From: Leptolinea sp. UBA4782
GTDB lineage: Bacteria > Chloroflexota > Anaerolineae > Anaerolineales > Anaerolineaceae
DNA length: 12,431 bases
Assembly: GCA_002403095.1 (NCBI GenBank)
Contig: DHHC01000002.1
Location: 1-12,431 of the forward strand
Direction of reading: 5' to 3'
Position 1 is the stretch's first letter, and each line of letters opens with the position of its first letter. The translations under genes and the position numbers were made by a program. Positions 1 to 6,431 of the stretch are shown here, piece by piece. The notes beneath the pieces were generated by a model. The model was not told the DNA's origin and did no database searches. It saw nothing but the letters and a program-made list of their open reading frames with translations.

Positions 1-40
1 GACCTACTTTTGGGTCAGCCTCTTTCTTCTTCCAATACCG

Positions 41-1645
41 CTAATTCTTACCTTTATTAGGATTTGGATTTGGATCTGGCCCTGGTGTAAGATCCAGATT
101 GTTATTATTCGGGTCAGGCTTATTAACAGGTTTTTCTTTCGGGAAAAGAGTTTGTTTGATCAACCCCCAGCCCGTTCCTGATTCGCGCATGGCAAAGATC
201 TCTGTCACCGGTGTGCCGGAATCGAGCGACATACGGTAAGCCAGGTCGATCTCGCCAAAACCGTAATTCAGGCAGAACCATCCCATAATCTCTTCATAAG
301 TCACACTGTAGCGTTCTGCCAGCCTGACAGCTTCAGGTTGGATCTGCTCAGTTTCTGGGTCACAAATACCTTGCTCCTTGACCGGACCCGGGGTGCCTTC
401 CATCTCCTGCTCCGGCTCTCCAGTCCCATTCACTTCCCCTTTTGGTCCTTTTGGTTCCCGAGGCTGTTTGGTGGGCTTCTTTTCCGGGGGTCCCTGTTCA
501 TCGCTAAATTGACTGATCTCCAGCGCCAGCCAGCTTCCATCTTCCTGTACTGTAAACCTTACCTCTACCAGCGAACCAACCTCAAGGCCTTCACCCAGGA
601 TAGTATCACTGTTTACAACCACAGACTGCCCGCTAATCACCCATTCGGTCTCACTGATGCTTTCAACCGTGCCGGAGAAACACAGGATCTCTTTATCCAC
701 CTGCGAGTACATGATCATATCTGCCACACGCTCTCCGCTTTCAAGCACCCTGCCGATCACGTGAATGAAATCACCAACAACAAATTCACCTTTCAGGCGG
801 GTGTCCTCAGTAACCTTGAAAGTAACTCCACTCACCGTCCAGGTGCCGTCAGCGCCGATGGCTTCCAGTTCACCTTTCAGGCTGAAATCGTATGCAGCAG
901 GCACCAGTGTGCCGTCACCTTCCGCCAGGGTCACCTGCCCAGCAGCCAGAAGGATCTCATTGCCATCGTTGCTTACTTCTACCAGGCCATCGGTAACTGC
1001 AAAGCGTGCCAATTCGGTATCAGGGACATTGATATTAAAAACTGTCCCATGTACCTGCGCGGTACCGGTAACCGTATTCACCAGGTACTTTCCACCCTCC
1101 CTGACAGGAACAACCCAGTGAGTGGTCTCGCCTGCCGTCTGAAGCAATTCCAGGGTCAATACTCTCGTTTGGTAGTCCAAAGTGGAAACAAAGATCTCTG
1201 CTTCCTCGCCTACCGCTACCACCGAACCATCCGGGAAGGTTAGCATTACGCCGGAATCAGTATATGTTCGGAGCCCATCTCCGCTGGTAAGTCCCTCACC
1301 GTCTTCCACCACTATCCAGGTCTGACCGGCATCTTTTGAAATCTCCACGATGCCATTGATATTATCCAGACTGGCAGCCTGTACCTGCTGGACATTCCGC
1401 AATAAACCAGCCATGAACCCTATTACAACCAGGGTGACCATTACCACAGTTCCTGTTACCGCCAGGATCCACTTCCAGGATTTTTGCGCAGATGCAGTGC
1501 GTTGTGCCCTGGCTGCTGCTTTCAATTGTGTCACCTGTGTACTGGCTTTATCTGCCGCTAAGGCGGGGTGATCCACCTGTTGAAGCCGGCTGACCAGCTC
1601 CGCATCAGCTTCGGTTTCAATACCTGATAAGATATCTTTAGTCAT
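41..1645 (-). CDS. FecR-domain, DUF5666-like membrane protein paired with an ECF sigma factor
   Basis: A 534-residue protein, probably a membrane-anchored sensor, anti-sigma-like regulator or effector. Order of parts: a 55-residue cytosolic N-terminus without the cysteine/histidine motif of ZAS anti-sigma factors; one membrane segment at about 58-82; an outside FecR-type domain at about 95-240, with the core GDGLRTYTDSG (122-132), TFPDGS (136-141) and VNTVTGTAQVHGTVF (189-203); two DUF5666-like beta modules at about 255-312 and 320-378; a charged Pro/Lys/Glu linker at 384-425; a helical block at about 434-500 (YSVTYEEIMGWFCLNYGFGE); and an Asn/Pro-rich tail. The start is well supported by AGAGGTG upstream and by the ATGA overlap with the sigma gene, which implies translational coupling. 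In FecIR systems FecR carries a TonB-linked signal; no outer-membrane partner is visible here, so the ligand and the direction of control are unknown. The FecR and TM calls are firm; DUF5666 is from pattern memory. Confidence 0.85.
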   Translation of the reverse strand: MTKDILSGIETEADAELVSRLQQVDHPALAADKASTQVTQLKAAARAQRTASAQKSWKWILAVTGTVVMVTLVVIGFMAGLLRNVQQVQAASLDNINGIVEISKDAGQTWIVVEDGEGLTSGDGLRTYTDSGVMLTFPDGSVVAVGEEAEIFVSTLDYQTRVLTLELLQTAGETTHWVVPVREGGKYLVNTVTGTAQVHGTVFNINVPDTELARFAVTDGLVEVSNDGNEILLAAGQVTLAEGDGTLVPAAYDFSLKGELEAIGADGTWTVSGVTFKVTEDTRLKGEFVVGDFIHVIGRVLESGERVADMIMYSQVDKEILCFSGTVESISETEWVISGQSVVVNSDTILGEGLEVGSLVEVRFTVQEDGSWLALEISQFSDEQGPPEKKPTKQPREPKGPKGEVNGTGEPEQEMEGTPGPVKEQGICDPETEQIQPEAVRLAERYSVTYEEIMGWFCLNYGFGEIDLAYRMSLDSGTPVTEIFAMRESGTGWGLIKQTLFPKEKPVNKPDPNNNNLDLTPGPDPNPNPNKGKN

Positions 1646-2199
1646 AACACACCTCTTTCTGTTAAAACTTCTCGCAATTTCTGCAATCCCCTGCTTTGCA
1701 GCCCTTTGACTGCATCGATGCTGCGGTGGATTGCCTCTGCGGTCATCCCGAGCGAAAGCCCATTGATGAACCGCAAAATCAAAACTTCCTGCTGCTCGGC
1801 TGGTAACGAACGCATCGCCTGTGCCAGCACGGCATGCTCCAATCTCCGCTCTGCTGTCTCATCCGGCTTTGGGGCAGGGTCAGGATGGGTTTCTGCCAGT
1901 TCGACCAGCGGATGGGCTGCGTTGCTTCGATACCAATCGTACAGCACCCGGCGGGCGATCTGGTACAGCCAGGCTGCAAAAGTACCCCTACCCGGCTGGA
2001 ACCCTGACAGCGACCGAACCATCCTCAGGAATACTTCGGAGGTCAGGTCTTCAGCGGACTGTATTGAACCGGTACGGTAATACAGGAAACGGAAGATGCC
2101 GGTATGGTAAAGTTCATACAGGTGCGCCACTGCATCAGGGTCGCCCCGGCTGGCTGCTCTTACGGCTTGGGTTTCAGTCATTTCGGTCATGGTATGCAT
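1642..2199 (-). CDS. ECF-type RNA polymerase sigma-70 factor
   Basis: A 185-residue sigma factor with only regions 2 and 4, the ECF layout. Region 2 lies at about 27-92: YELYHTGIFRFLYYR, the SAEDLTSEVFLRM helix (48-60) that matches the region 2.2 core contact, and FAAWLYQIARRVLYDWYR (74-91) for -10 recognition. An acidic/proline linker (DPAPKPDE) follows. Region 4 at about 125-178 (LPAEQQEVLILRFINGLS, then AVKGLQSRGLQKLRE) is the helix-turn-helix for the -35 element. Its stop overlaps the start of the FecR-domain gene by ATGA, so the two are almost surely one operon and the FecR protein is the likely regulator. The start is uncertain: ATGs at 2199, 2190 and 2181 are all in frame and none has a good Shine-Dalgarno sequence; the longest is given. 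Region 4 looks slightly divergent (GLSLGMTAEAIHRS where EIA-type residues are common). Confidence 0.92.
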   Translation of the reverse strand: MHTMTEMTETQAVRAASRGDPDAVAHLYELYHTGIFRFLYYRTGSIQSAEDLTSEVFLRMVRSLSGFQPGRGTFAAWLYQIARRVLYDWYRSNAAHPLVELAETHPDPAPKPDETAERRLEHAVLAQAMRSLPAEQQEVLILRFINGLSLGMTAEAIHRSIDAVKGLQSRGLQKLREVLTERGVL

Positions 2200-2222
2200 G
2201 CGGCGCAGCTGTTCAATAACCC

Positions 2223-2270
2223 TTAACGGTAAACCTCGTTAAAAGAGTCGCTGGTCCTGATACGATTATA
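2223..2270 (-). promoter_or_regulatory. Candidate promoter and operator upstream of the sigma factor gene
   Basis: On the minus strand a perfect TATAAT (2265-2270) lies 65 nt before the 2199 start, but no good TTGACA is found 16-18 nt upstream of it. Between this -10 and the gene is an inverted repeat TTAACG (2223-2228) / CGTTAA (2237-2242) with an 8-nt spacer, placed where a repressor or a leader hairpin would act. The box and repeat are seen directly; their function is inferred. An ECF factor often controls its own promoter, but no bipartite ECF motif was recognised here. Confidence 0.35.
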
Positions 2271-2304
2271 GAAGATTATCGCGGGAAAATGCTCACTACC
2301 AGGT

Positions 2305-2315
2305 TGGTATACAAT
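2305..2315 (+). promoter_or_regulatory. Candidate extended -10 promoter for the AmpG-like MFS gene
   Basis: TGGTATACAAT reads as an extended -10 (TG, one base, TATACA; TACAAT is also present in an overlapping register). Transcription would start near 2320, about 25 nt before the ATG. No convincing -35 box is seen, which extended -10 promoters can tolerate. Confidence 0.4.
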
Positions 2316-2344
2316 AAATCCAGAACATAAATTCAGGAGTGTAC

Positions 2345-3550
2345 ATGTCTGCCTCAAAGGTCTCCCGTTACAGTATGTTTGCCCTGCTGTATTTCACCCA
2401 GGGCACCATCCTCAGTTACTTCACCTCATTAAACGCCCTCTATTTCCTCTCCCGGGGTGTTTCCATGACCAGGGTAGGCATTTTCGCCACCATTGCCCTG
2501 ATCCCATTTGTGATCAAGATCTTCCTGGGCATCCTCTCCGACCGGGTGAACCTTTTCAACATCGGTCACCGCAAGCCATACATCTTGCTCGGGCTGGCGA
2601 TCCAGTTCACCTGCCTGGTGATCGCACCTTTTCTTGACCCCAACAGCATGTACTGGGGGTTCGTAGCCCTGGCATTCATCCTGCAAATGGGCATGGCGTT
2701 GTACGATACCTGTACTGACGGCCTGGCTTTGGATACGGTTCCAGATACCGAGCGAGGCCTTATTCAAGGGTTGATGGTGGGCGGCCGTGCTGTTGGTGTG
2801 ATCGTGACCGCATCCGTGGTCGGTCTGCTGGCAGAAAAAGCATCCTGGTATGCAGTTTTCTGGTTGCTGGCAATTTTGACCTTATTGCCGCTGCCGTTTG
2901 TCCTCAAAACGCATGAAGGTGAACGCCCGGCCAGCCAGCGCTTCAATTGGAAGGCATTTTCCGCCTTTAAATCTTGGACCATCGCCGGTGTGGTATGGAT
3001 CGGGTTGATCTCATTCCTGGTGATCGTCGGTGCCAACCAGCTGGTTAACCCATATTTCGAGCAAGTTCTGGGCATTTCCCTGAGCACAGCCGGATTTATC
3101 ACTACCATATGGGGGATTGGCGTGGTTGTAGGCGGGCTGGGGGGCGGCAGGCTCAGCGACCGGATTGGCTGGCGTAATGCAGTGTTGCTTTCTCTGTCGG
3201 TGTCCACCCTTTCGCTGCTCGTCCTGGGATTCGGGGTCAGCCAGAATACCCCGCTTTGGTTGGCTTTTGTATTCGCCCTGTTATTCGGGATCGGGTACGG
3301 TACCTACCAGGCAGTCTACTTTGCCCTGGCCATGCGCTTTACAGTGGCGAGCATAGCGGCTTCCATGTTTGCCATCTTGATGGCATTCACCAATGTCGGG
3401 CAAGGCATCGGCCTCAGCCTGGGCGGCATGCTGGCAGACCGGATCGATTACGGGCCAACCATGCTGGTGTTTGCCGTGATTAACCTGCTGGTGCTTCCCA
3501 TCTTGTTCCTGTTAAAATCCAGGGAGAAGACTATAAAAGAAATAGTTTGA
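2345..3550 (+). CDS. MFS permease, AmpG/BT1-like
   Basis: A 401-residue integral membrane transporter with about 11-12 hydrophobic segments. The loop after TM2 reads GILSDRVNLFNIGHRKPY (61-78), a lengthened MFS motif A ending in a basic cluster as in the AmpG, SLC33 and folate/biopterin (BT1) branch. Acidic residues D120, D124 and D129 in DTCTDGLALD, followed by ERG, match that branch's 'D...DalA...ERG' pattern. A second motif A (GGRLSDRIGWRN) opens the C-terminal half. The substrate cannot be read from sequence; muropeptides, acyl-CoA or pterins are family precedents only. The start is the ATG at 2345, because AGGAG (2335-2339) lies 5 nt upstream; the GTG at 2339 overlaps that site. The gene is divergent from the sigma operon and ends 26 nt before a strong terminator, so it is probably monocistronic. 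Confidence 0.88.
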   Translation: MSASKVSRYSMFALLYFTQGTILSYFTSLNALYFLSRGVSMTRVGIFATIALIPFVIKIFLGILSDRVNLFNIGHRKPYILLGLAIQFTCLVIAPFLDPNSMYWGFVALAFILQMGMALYDTCTDGLALDTVPDTERGLIQGLMVGGRAVGVIVTASVVGLLAEKASWYAVFWLLAILTLLPLPFVLKTHEGERPASQRFNWKAFSAFKSWTIAGVVWIGLISFLVIVGANQLVNPYFEQVLGISLSTAGFITTIWGIGVVVGGLGGGRLSDRIGWRNAVLLSLSVSTLSLLVLGFGVSQNTPLWLAFVFALLFGIGYGTYQAVYFALAMRFTVASIAASMFAILMAFTNVGQGIGLSLGGMLADRIDYGPTMLVFAVINLLVLPILFLLKSREKTIKEIV

Positions 3551-3576
3551 CAATTACCAAACTATGATTATTAAGA

Positions 3577-3607
3577 AAAAATCCCCGGCTTGAAACCGGG
3601 GATTTTT
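3577..3607. terminator. Strong rho-independent terminator after the MFS gene
   Basis: A perfect 12-bp stem, AAAAATCCCCGG (3577-3588) with CCGGGGATTTTT (3596-3607), and a 7-nt loop CTTGAAA. The A and T flanks make it work on both strands. It ends the 2345-3550 transcript and would also stop anything arriving on the minus strand. Confidence 0.93.
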
Positions 3608-3838
3608 AGTTTAATCTCCTGGTCATGCGATAACTGACAGAAAATTGTGGGCTGACATGATACCGGTTTTCGCATTCGTGGAATTGCTCATAACAAGCAG
3701 GTATTGGGATACATCATCATCCGGGTTCTGCCATTGATGGTTCTGGTAAGCTTCAAACGCAACGTTGTAAGAATCGTGCCAACATTAGAAAATCAGGTTT
3801 TCAATTTTGTAAGGTTATCCTTATCAAGCCAAACATCG
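3608..3838. other. AT-rich intergenic stretch; possible remnants of a reverse-strand gene
   Basis: No intact gene is seen. On the minus strand, 3623-3784 is open for 53 codons and reads in a protein-like way (for example DSYNVAFEAYQNHQWQNPDD) to a TGA at 3623-3625. Just upstream, in another minus frame, 3796-3930 is also open (TGFNKVLSSDVWLDKDNL). The switch happens near 3785-3795, where both frames have stops. This could be the frameshifted tail of a dead gene that once used the terminator at 3577-3607, or chance. Neither segment has a usable start of its own. Confidence 0.3.
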
Positions 3839-3839
3839 C

Positions 3840-3869
3840 TTGACAGAACTTTATTGAAACCCGTATAAG
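3840..3869 (+). promoter_or_regulatory. Near-consensus sigma-70 promoter of the lipoprotein gene
   Basis: TTGACA (3840-3845, 6/6) and TATAAG (3864-3869, 5/6) are separated by 18 nt. Transcription should start near 3876, leaving a leader of about 57 nt before the ATG at 3933. This is the best-matching promoter in the window and suggests strong, housekeeping-type expression. Confidence 0.8.
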
Positions 3870-3932
3870 TAGAATGCCTTGAAACCAAAGACGGTTTCTT
3901 ATGATCATTAACATTAGTCGAAAGGAGTAAAT

Positions 3933-4676
3933 ATGAAAGGCAAATTCTTGTTACCTCTGGTTATTCTGGTGGTAATACTGGTTGGCTGTGCACCAAATGA
4001 CACCAATTTTCTAAAAGAAGAATTAGTAACCCCGACTGCTTTGCCAACCAACACACCTGTGCCGGAAGAGGATACGGAACGTTCTCTCTATGATGACTTT
4101 TCTGTTGCCGATCCAGCCTGGCTGGATACATATGTCGTTACTACATCTGCTGGAAATGACTCCATGATCTCAAAAGTAGAGCTTAAGGGTGGAAATCTGG
4201 TGTTCGATATTCAGGAGGCTGAAACCTATCTCTACAAATTCTACAAAAATCCAGCCAGACCAGATGTAGTAATTGAGGCGTCAGTTGAGGGAAATGGCGC
4301 CCAGGTCAATGGCATGGCGCTTGTCTGCCGAGCAAAAAATGACTACTCAGGATGGTATGAATTCAGGGTAAGCGACGAAGCGCGTTATTTTGTCTACCGC
4401 TATGACCAGGCGCTAAAAACTGACGAAAAGAACCCGTATATTGAACTTGCAAGTGGAAAATTTAGTAAAGATGTCTTCACCCCCTTTGACGCCAATACAT
4501 TAAGAATGACTTGTGAAGGGAACACCATCAGCGTAGAAGTAAATGGTAACCTCATTACTGAACTTGAAGATTACGCATTACCAGAATCCGGCATGGTTGG
4601 TTTAGGTGGAATGTCCCATAACATGTTACCGGTGATTGTCAATTTTGATTACCTGTCTTATGGCAGCCGTAAATAA
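3933..4676 (+). CDS. Surface lipoprotein with a jelly-roll (LamG/DUF1080-like) domain
   Basis: A 247-residue exported lipoprotein. Residues 2-17 form a short basic-then-hydrophobic signal (MKGKFLLPLVILVVILVG), and the lipobox LVGC puts the lipid on C19. A Thr/Pro linker (LVTPTALPTNTPVPEE, about 31-46) lifts the rest off the membrane. Residues about 50-245 are beta-rich: YDDFSVADPAWL near the start, YSGWYEFRVSD in the middle, NTLRMTCEGNTISVEVNG and GMVGLGGMS near the end. That pattern matches concanavalin/LamG-type glycan-binding or DUF1080 folds. No catalytic residues stand out, so a binding role is likelier than an enzyme. Start: AGGAG (3923-3927) 5 nt before the ATG. The gene stands alone between two terminators and behind its own strong promoter. 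Spot counts give about 40% GC, lower than neighbours at 52-55%, which may reflect transfer. Confidence 0.85.
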   Translation: MKGKFLLPLVILVVILVGCAPNDTNFLKEELVTPTALPTNTPVPEEDTERSLYDDFSVADPAWLDTYVVTTSAGNDSMISKVELKGGNLVFDIQEAETYLYKFYKNPARPDVVIEASVEGNGAQVNGMALVCRAKNDYSGWYEFRVSDEARYFVYRYDQALKTDEKNPYIELASGKFSKDVFTPFDANTLRMTCEGNTISVEVNGNLITELEDYALPESGMVGLGGMSHNMLPVIVNFDYLSYGSRK

Positions 4677-4689
4677 AAGGATATTAACG

Positions 4690-4719
4690 AAAAAATCCCT
4701 GCAGGTGCAGGGATTTTTT
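4690..4719. terminator. Bidirectional terminator between the lipoprotein and MFS genes
   Basis: A perfect 13-bp stem, AAAAAATCCCTGC (4690-4702) with GCAGGGATTTTTT (4707-4719), and a 4-nt loop AGGT. It sits between convergent genes that end at 4676 and 4724, so it serves both. Confidence 0.95.
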
Positions 4720-4723
4720 CATC

Positions 4724-6073
4724 TTAACCAGGTATTGCAGATGCTCCAGGTATCTGTTCATGATCTGGCAGCAGTTCTTCTGCCTTGCGGATGACCGGGA
4801 TGAAATAACCGGCCACACCCACCAGGGATATCAACACCCCGCAAATCAGCATCAGCAGCCCCATCCCCGATCCGGGTCCGGTGCCCACCAGCCATCCGAA
4901 GGTATCGGGCAAGAACCCGCCTGCGCGCATGGCGGGTTCAAGCACAAAATCCGCCATGGTTCCGCCGATGATAGGGGAAACCGGGTTGGTGAACCAGGCG
5001 ATCAGCCTGCGGGACGAAAACACCCTGCCCTGTAAATCTGGGGCAACCTTGGCCTGCCAGATGGCCTGGTTAGAACCGTTCATCAATGGAATGGCAAGCT
5101 CACCTAAAGCCGCACCTGCAACCCAAACCGGCAAACCGAACCCGGTTCCAACCAGGCAGGCACTGAAAAGCCCAAACCAGATCCAGCTCGCCAGCACCCC
5201 GTGGATGCGCCGCTTGAACCCTCCCCAGGCGCTCATGGCAATCCCGCCAACCACCGCCCCAATTGCGCCAGCCGTTTGCACTGTCCCAAACATCAGCGCA
5301 TTCTGGTTCGTGCGCGCCAGAATCATGGGAGCCATCACTGTAAATGCCACCCCGGAGAAAAGGTTGCCAGCAAAGAACAGCATCTGCAATCCCAGCAGGC
5401 TGGGGCGGGCAAAAATGTAGCGGAAACCAAAGGCTGCTTCTTTGAGCATATTCCCCTGGGCTTTCTGCCCCTCTTCGGTTCTTTGCGGCTGGGGGACAAA
5501 AATGACCAGCAATGCGCCGATTGCCAGGAAGAAGGTAACAATATCAATCGTCAGGATCCCGGTCAGCCCGATCACCGGCAGGAGCATGCCCGCCAGAAGG
5601 GGAGCAACCACACCCGGTCCGGCTTCAACCAGGCTCATCATGCCGTTCACCCTGCCCAGCTGCTCCTTGGCGACCATCGTTCCAACAGCCGCCGAATAAG
5701 CCGGCCACTGGAAGGTGTTGCCTATACCGTTCAACACGGCAGCGATGTAGAGGTGCCAGAATTGCAGGTTCCCGCTGAGATGCAAAATCAGGATGAGAGC
5801 TGTGGCAAGGACAGCTGTAAAATCGCTCACCATCATCATCAGCTTGCGGTTGTAGCGGTCCACCATCACCCCGGCAAAGGGTGACATGATCAGGAAGGGC
5901 GTGATAAAGCAAACCTGCACCAGCCCCATGGCAGTGGCGCTCTCCGTTTGCTGGTACATCCAGATACTCAAGGCAAAGCCCGTCATACTGGACGCAAGGA
6001 CAGAGATCAACTGTCCAAGCCAGATGACAATAAAAGCTTTCATACCTGTTGTTTTTTTTCCGTGCGTTTCCAT
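4724..6073 (-). CDS. MFS exporter, MefA/EntS-like (MFS_3 type)
   Basis: A 449-residue, 12-segment transporter. The N-terminus (FIVIWLGQLISVLASSMTGF, then WMYQQTESATAMGL) and the motif A GVMVDRYNRKLMMMVSD are typical of the macrolide-efflux/enterobactin-exporter branch, which acts as proton-driven drug or siderophore efflux. The second half has FAGNLFSGVAF, GAIGAVVGGIAMS and GRVFSSRRL. The substrate is not readable. It is the third gene after azlC and azlD, 40 nt behind the azlD stop, with no terminator between, so probably co-transcribed. The start is weak: the ATG at 6073 has GGAG only 13 nt upstream, and the in-frame ATG at 6043 (MKAFIVIW) has no better site. A run of eight A lies in codons 5-8, between these two ATGs. 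Confidence 0.88.
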   Translation of the reverse strand: METHGKKTTGMKAFIVIWLGQLISVLASSMTGFALSIWMYQQTESATAMGLVQVCFITPFLIMSPFAGVMVDRYNRKLMMMVSDFTAVLATALILILHLSGNLQFWHLYIAAVLNGIGNTFQWPAYSAAVGTMVAKEQLGRVNGMMSLVEAGPGVVAPLLAGMLLPVIGLTGILTIDIVTFFLAIGALLVIFVPQPQRTEEGQKAQGNMLKEAAFGFRYIFARPSLLGLQMLFFAGNLFSGVAFTVMAPMILARTNQNALMFGTVQTAGAIGAVVGGIAMSAWGGFKRRIHGVLASWIWFGLFSACLVGTGFGLPVWVAGAALGELAIPLMNGSNQAIWQAKVAPDLQGRVFSSRRLIAWFTNPVSPIIGGTMADFVLEPAMRAGGFLPDTFGWLVGTGPGSGMGLLMLICGVLISLVGVAGYFIPVIRKAEELLPDHEQIPGASAIPG

Positions 6074-6113
6074 GGGAGGAGAATTACTCCAATTTTACAC
6101 CGGGAATGGAGGT

Positions 6114-6431
6114 TTATAGCAGAAGTGCGCTGGCTGCCAGGAGCACTGCCATACCAGCCAGGATGGTCAACAGCATACTGCGGGAGCGCCAGGCGACCAG
6201 GATTGCTACCACACCAGCAATCAGGCGCGGGTTGGCGAAAGGAACCATCCAATCCCCTCCCGGCAGGAGTAATTCGGGGATGGCAATCGCCGTAAGGACA
6301 GTAACCGGCACAAAGCGCAGGCTGCGCTTCAACCACTCAGGAGGCTGCCAGTGCTGGAAAAGCCAGATAAACGACAGGCGCGTCAGGAATGTCGCAAGAC
6401 CCAGGCCAATGATAAGCAGCCAGAGGGGCAT
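6114..6431 (-). CDS. azlD: AzlD-family branched-chain amino acid export subunit
   Basis: The small subunit (105 aa; family usually 100-110) of the AzlC-AzlD exporter of branched-chain amino acids and analogues. It has about four hydrophobic segments; the N-terminus MPLWLLIIGLGLATFLTRLSF carries the family's GLATFLTR element, and RFVPVTVLTAIAIPELL matches the next conserved block. The ATG at 6431 is chosen over the in-frame ATG at 6449: GGAGAAG (6437-6443) sits 5 nt upstream of it, while the 6449 ATG has no ribosome site. With this start the azlC stop and azlD start share one base (TAATG), the usual coupling for a two-subunit transporter. Confidence 0.9.
   Translation of the reverse strand: MPLWLLIIGLGLATFLTRLSFIWLFQHWQPPEWLKRSLRFVPVTVLTAIAIPELLLPGGDWMVPFANPRLIAGVVAILVAWRSRSMLLTILAGMAVLLAASALLL

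Noticed and set aside
1..40. Possible terminator after the FecR gene
   Set aside because: Only a 4-bp GACC/GGTC pairing is present with no T tract in the right place; the downstream end of the operon lies outside the window.
338..1243. Long (301-codon) open frame on the plus strand inside the FecR gene
   Set aside because: It is fully antisense to a gene with clear domains and overlap-coupled start; the translation lacks domain features and no ribosome site was seen for it.
5201..5884. 227-codon plus-strand open frame inside the efflux MFS gene
   Set aside because: Its product is rich in His, Gln and Pro, as expected from reading hydrophobic codons backwards; it lies antisense to clear MFS motifs.
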